Below are positions 58,753 to 64,000 of a stretch of DNA of 64,000 nt, one piece after another. Made by a program: the position numbers and the translations under genes. The notes below the pieces were generated by a model. That model saw nothing but the letters and a program-made list of their open reading frames with translations. It had not been told where the DNA came from and did no database searches. The DNA is taken from positions 28,627,001 through 28,691,000 of the forward strand of contig NC_084766.1 in NCBI RefSeq assembly GCF_028858725.1. Reading direction: 5' to 3'. This DNA is from Colius striatus. Taxonomy: Eukaryota > Chordata > Aves > Coliiformes > Coliidae. Position 1 is the first letter of the stretch. Every line of letters starts with the position of its first letter.

Positions 58753-61700
58753 GTAAGAGCCGCCCCGCGTTCCGCCGGGCTGGGAGGGCGGGCAGGCGGG
58801 CAGGCGGGCGGGCAGGCGCGGGTCGCTCTCCCTCCCCGCCGGTGGTGCCCCCCTTCCCTCCCCCGCGCCCAGACTGACAGCCGGGCGGGCGGAGGGTCGG
58901 CCCGGCGCCGGCCCTGGCCGAGCGGTTCCCCGGGGGCTGAGCCTCGCCTCCACCGCCCGGCGCGGCTGCCGTCAGGAGGGCGGCGGGGCCGTCCCCGCTG
59001 ATGCGGGAGCACGTACTCCCCTCAACGACCGCCACCGGTCCCGCTTCCTTGCAGAAATTTTCTGCCCGGGAAGTCTCTCATGTCGGTTTTCCGAGGGCTC
59101 GCCCCGGCACCGCGTCTGCTGCCGCCCGGGAGCTCGGTCGGGAAAGTTTTCCGTCCCTTCCGTGGTGACTGCGGCGCGTCCGTGCGTGCCCTGCCCGCAG
59201 CTGCTGCCCTGCCCGCGGGCTGAGGCGCTTCCTGGCTGGGCCTGGGGTGCGGGAGCTCGCGTTGTGCCAGAAGCGACCGCATCTCCGCAAAACTGGCACA
59301 GAAAAAGTAACCTGTGCAGGCGTGGAAGGTTTATTGGTGAGGGCAACGATACGAATGGCATTTTGCTGTTTCGTTTCCATCCGGAAAGAGAGGGAAGAAG
59401 TACTTTTGCTACACAGATAATAGCGGTGCACGCGTTACTTTTCTGCCTAAATGAGAAGCTTGAAGACAAACCGAATGCTCCGTAGTTAGTACGTGACGCA
59501 TAGGTAATACATAAATTGATCTGTGCTGATTGAAGGTGTTTGGTTTGTTTTTTTTCCAAGCCGTAACATGTTTAAAAAGAGGCAGGGGCTGTTAACAGAG
59601 CGATAAATGTACTAACGAACACCCGGTCATGGAGCCGTTTGAATTGCCTTCTATTGCTTTAAGGCTTGCTGCTTGAGTTGCCGAGCAGGACACAGCGCAG
59701 CGGCGTAGGTTGGGAAACGCTTTTGACGTTGTGTCCCAGGCCACCAACTGGACTGAGCCTGTGTTCGGCCATCAAGCAGAGCACGACTATGACAAAGCAA
59801 TGCAGAGCTGCGGCCGCCTCGCTGTGGGGCTTGCACTGCTCCCCTTACGAAACAACAAACCCCCTTACGAAAGGGGTTGCTGGCTTAGGCATCTCCTTTA
59901 TTAGTTTATCAACAAAACCCAACGGTATAACTAATACAGGGCACGATTTCAACCTTCTCACATGTATTTGCAAAATACATATGTATACATACATAAATAT
60001 ATGTGCATCAACATTACAGCAAACTTAGACCATGACCGTTGTTTAACTTGGGAGTTGTGTTGTCTTTTTTAAATATACGTAAAACCGGACTTTTAAGTTG
60101 CTGTGGAGTGTGGCCCATAAATTTCTTGATGCTTGGTTACCTTTTTGCCTGTTTGCTTTTAAATCACGTTCTACAATTTCAGCGTGAAAACATTAATGAT
60201 TCTTGTTACCCACGTTTTTATTCCTAATTGGAAATACGGACTTGGGAGTTTACATTGAAACTGAAACAGTAATGATTGCTCCCTAAGTCCGCTGAGCAGC
60301 TGCAGTGCCACTTACGAGTTATTGTGCAACCAGAAGGTAGTTTACACTTACTCAAAATCAGTCTTAAGTTTTAAACTGGGCCCTCTAAAATGGGCCTTAT
60401 TTTTTCACGGTTACCAAGACTTTATGCGGATGTACATTGCAAGTCAGAGAGGCGAAGCTGTCGAGAGGGCTTCATGACTGTGTTTCTAAACGCGGCGCAT
60501 GTTACATCCAAAGGCATCGCAGCTTTGCCTCCTAGCAAATGATAGGTAAGAAAACTTGAAATGGTTTAGCTCTGATCCTATCTTTAATGGAAAGACTTGA
60601 GACAGGTGCCATGTTCTGATCGATCTTTGTCATGGCAATGTGACGCAGAAGGGCAAATGTCGAACGTCTCCATCTAAGGTCCTGCAACTTGATCGTGTGA
60701 TTTTGTAACTGTGTGGTGGGAGCCTCTGTATTTACCTGATAATTAACAAATCTCCGCCCTGCATTTAATTATAAACTCAAGCAAAGTCTGCTGTAATGAG
60801 AAAAACTCGGTGGTTTATAATGTGAATTGGATATTCTGGGATTGTTGGGAAAGGTGATGCTAGGGAATATCTTAAAATGCTCTTCTGAATTTGCTTCTTA
60901 TATGCTAGAACAGGTATTACGACTGGTGAAATAGGATGGAAAGGAAAGCAGTGTTTCTTTGACCAAAAAATAATTGTGATTTTTTTTTTACTCAGAAAGA
61001 AAACATTGACGTCTTTTCCAGAATGTTTTTTGTTTTCTTGATTTTTGTTTTTTTTTCCAGGAATTGCTGTCTTTTTGCTTTGCAAACTGCAGTAAACAAG
61101 TGTGCAGTTGCAGAAAACTAATCCAGAGCCATGTAGGTCAGAATATTGGGTGGTGCTTAACTGGATCTCCCTATTTCAACCCTTTTATTTTTCATTATAC
61201 TGTATAAACTTTAAAAGCTCTCTGGATTCCTTCTTTCTTCCCCCAACACTTGTGTTAGAAACTTTTACAGAAGTTAGGTGAAGACTAATATAATCTAAAA
61301 AAAGTATTTCTTATGTGGGCAGCTGATAAACTTTCACTGTGAACACTGAGTGCTGAATGAGGATTAAAATGTAATGAAACTGGAGATCTGAAATGGTTTT
61401 GGTAGCAGCTATATTGGCTGAACTCATGCGATGCAGGTAGCACGTACCATATTCTTTAAACGCCTCTCCGCTTTAATGTTTATAATGTAATTTTAGTATT
61501 AAACTACAACCGAATCCCTCATTTGAAATTCCTTGCTGAGAGTACAATAACATATAAATTAAAATATGCCACCTACGTGTTGTATTTTTCTCCCGAGTGA
61601 CAACGTCATTTCAGTTGATAATAAAGGTCCAGTCGTAAGATTTACAGCGCAGTTCGCACTTTCTATCTACGCAGGTTGCTGTGATGTTTGACGGGAAAAT

Positions 61701-64000
61701 GCTTGGTATTTTCCAAAAGTAAAAGTCTTACTGCAGTCAAAGCTCTGAAGTTGTAGAGCTGAGAATGAAAAGGTGGGGAGGAAGGGAAACCTGAAGGTGA
61801 CTTAGAAAAATATAGGCTTGCATACGAAATAATGCAGAAGGCTGAGCAAGAGAAGGACGGTTGTAACGGTGTTGATCCGTGTTTGTAGCCTGTTTCTACT
61901 GCAGTTGTGTGGAAGGAGTGGAAATGTAGAGCAGTAGGGTCTGTAGTAGCAGCCAGTGAAACCCCTGTGGGAAACCTCTGAAAAGACCTCAAATACCTGT
62001 TCTGCACAGAAAGGTTTTACTGCGCTTTTGGAACTGCTGGTTGGGGTTTTTTTTGCCCTCCTCTTGGTAAGTATTCTCTGGGAAAATTTTTGTTTGTAAC
62101 TTGGAGGTGTTGCTTATAGTTTGCAATTATATTGCAAAACATAATTTTTAGATGATGGCTCAGTGTGTGACAAATGTTAGCACCTGCTGTTGGATGGACT
62201 GGAGTGCTTTAGCAGCACGGGAGAGTGGAGTCTCCTATATATAATTCCAGGTGTGTGATTCATTGTGGTCTGGTGGAGCAATTAGCTGGAAATAACTGGG
62301 AGAAGGGACCAAGTGGTGGCTGTGGGCTGTGAAATGTTGCTTTCTTGCTTAAAGCACCAAGAGTAAAGTCCATAATTACAGAAGACCTAATTGCATTGAA
62401 ATGCAATCTCTTTGTATGTTTTGATGGCTGGTTACATGCTTTTGGTTCTAATGATTTGTCACGGGTAATATCTGCTCAGTGGAGCAGTTTTCAACTCCCT
62501 ATGTTGATCTAGGAGTAAACGTTTGTTTTACAAATTGAATAAAGACGTTTTAAAACAATGGGGGAAAAACCAAAGTGAATATTTTTTTTTCTAAGGGGTT
62601 GTGCTCTGGAGATTTTGAGATCCTCTGGAAGGAAGATGGAATTTCCAACATCTGCGCTCGAGTCGTCATCAGTTTGTGCCAGTTCTGGGGGCAGACAGGA
62701 GTAAGCAGGCTGGTGCTGAATGCTTTGAGTCCTTTATTTCCTGTAGCAGCGAGGAGGAAACTTGTTGGGAAAAATAACCTCCAACTTAATTATTTGTTAA
62801 ACTGAAAGCTGTTATGTTAAGCATATGCTTTTTTATTTGCTTCCTTGTGTGTTTATTTTGTGTAAAGTGTGGGATTTTGTTTTTCTTTTTTCTTCTTTTT
62901 TTCCCCAACTCAAGGTCTCTCAGGAGAGATAAAATATGAAATGTACTCCCGTCATATACATTAGTCATGGCAAATAGTTTGGCATAATATGGCAAAGGCT
63001 AAACTGATACTTAACAAGGGGACATGAGAAGAAACACTGGTTTCACTGTTTCTCTTACTGTTACTGATCCAGACTTTCCATGTTTATTTGCCTTTTAAAG
63101 TACATCTCCAAAATCTGAGTTGCTTCCTGACAGGACCCTGAAAACTTGTAGAATTTGTCCTGTAACAACTATAGTGACCCTGAATGGAGATGAGAACAAA
63201 CCAGAAAGTGCTGTAACTGTCTTAGCTGGGAAGCTGTGCCAAAACAAGGGCCAAGAGCTGAAAAAGCAGACTGCGTGGTATGGGACTCACCAGAGAATGT
63301 GGGAACCAAACCCTAGTGTTTCCTATTAATTGCCTCTGTATGTTAGGAAATAGACAATGAGGAAACCTCAGTTTTCTTGGAATTGTCTTCCTCTTTGCTG
63401 TGTAATTATTGAGACTTTTCTTAGACCTCACCTGAGATAAAAATCAGAACTTAAAATGTGTGTACCAAACACATGTGTGTGAGGCAGGGCAGGGACTGGG
63501 ACACCTGGGGATTGCTTCACTTTTGAGTTTACTTGCTTATGAAAAGAAATATTGGAGATGATAGACACTGTCAAGTCAGGTAATTAAAATCTCTCTTTTA
63601 ATATTTCCTTTACTTAACAATTCTCATTTAAAATACTTATAAAATTTTCTTTTTTTGATTGAAATCAATGACCCTTCCTGTATCTGAGGTGTGACTGACC
63701 CAAAGCTTTCAGATGAATTAATCATATGCATGTTCTCTGTTTTAAACAAAAGTGACTGAAACCCTAGGTTTCTTTATCTCAAAACCTTTTCTATTTGTTT
63801 GGATTTTTTTCCATTTTTATTATTTTAAAGTGCATGTTTAAAACCCAACAGCTTATTGCAAGAAAAGTATAATAAAATTGAATTTAAGGCTTGAAAAAAG
63901 AGCACAGAGGTACAAATTGGAAAGGGGTTAGAAAAATGCCTTGCATGCAAACATTTCCATATAATCTGTATTGCATTATCAGTTATCAGTTAATTCTTAG
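58753..64000 (+). other. RBM20: RBM20 intron 1 (5' part)
   Basis: The intron begins gtaagagc and runs past the window end. Its first ~550 bases are CpG island. I find no acceptor-exon unit matching RBM20 exon 2 (which should encode AAKLLDKNPF after the split Asn), so exon 2 lies outside. No repeats or RNA genes are recognised in 59300-64000, which is AT-richer. Confidence 0.8.
58785..58820. repeat. GC-rich (GGCAGGCG)n-like tandem repeat
   Basis: Imperfect GGGC/AGGC units directly after the RBM20 exon 1 donor, inside intron 1 and the CpG island. Confidence 0.85.

Larger units (their letters stand above)
57990..59300 (+). promoter_or_regulatory. RBM20: RBM20 CpG island and promoter
   Basis: This is the most GC- and CpG-rich stretch of the window, with many GGGCGG/GGGGCGGGG-like Sp1 boxes and no clear TATA box. 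It surrounds the first coding exon at 58607. The start site cannot be fixed from sequence; it probably lies within a few hundred bases upstream of the ATG. A run of 16 Gs at 58324-58339 lies in this promoter. Confidence 0.75.

Noticed and set aside
57971-59035. 354-codon minus-strand frame through the RBM20 CpG island
   Set aside because: Composition is Gly/Pro/Ala/Arg-rich as expected of any frame through very GC-rich DNA, and it lies opposite the true RBM20 exon.
58753-64000. RBM20 exon 2 within the window
   Set aside because: I found no acceptor followed by codons for AAKLLDKNPF; the intron continues beyond the window.

Overview
The window is vertebrate nuclear DNA, most likely from a bird. 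It has long introns, two CpG islands and several CR1-type LINE fragments, some of which still end in the avian-style ATTCTGTG/ATTCTATG tail. The species cannot be named from the sequence alone.

Layout. Positions 1-4240 are upstream DNA in which I recognise no gene. About 4240-5100 is a CpG-island promoter. The complete SMC3 gene follows on the + strand: 29 coding exons run from the ATG at 4869 to the TGA at 29090-29092, with a probable poly(A) signal at 29472. Joining the exons as listed gives 3654 nt, i.e. 1217 codons plus stop, with every junction phase consistent. From about 29.5 kb to 57.9 kb is intergenic DNA with CR1 fragments, small tandem repeats and possible regulatory stretches. A second, very GC-rich CpG island at about 58.0-59.3 kb holds the first coding exon of RBM20 (58607-58752, + strand). 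The rest of the window is RBM20 intron 1. The tandem order SMC3 then RBM20 is the same as in human.

Function. SMC3 is the ATPase and coiled-coil core subunit of cohesin. The Walker A, KK acetylation site, hinge, ABC signature and Walker B motifs are all readable. RBM20 is a muscle splicing regulator, and only its proline-rich N-terminus is present. The two genes are neighbours but not known to act in one pathway.

Most notable observation. SMC3 intron 19 has a U12-type (minor spliceosome) 5' splice site, ATATCCTTTT, and a U12-like branch site, TTTTCCTTAGC. The conserved reading frame requires the intron to end in AT rather than AC or AG, so it appears to be an AT-AT intron. A second item is an in-frame tandem acceptor 24 nt apart before exon 13. 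I found no evidence of a wholly new gene system; the window is otherwise ordinary conserved vertebrate DNA.
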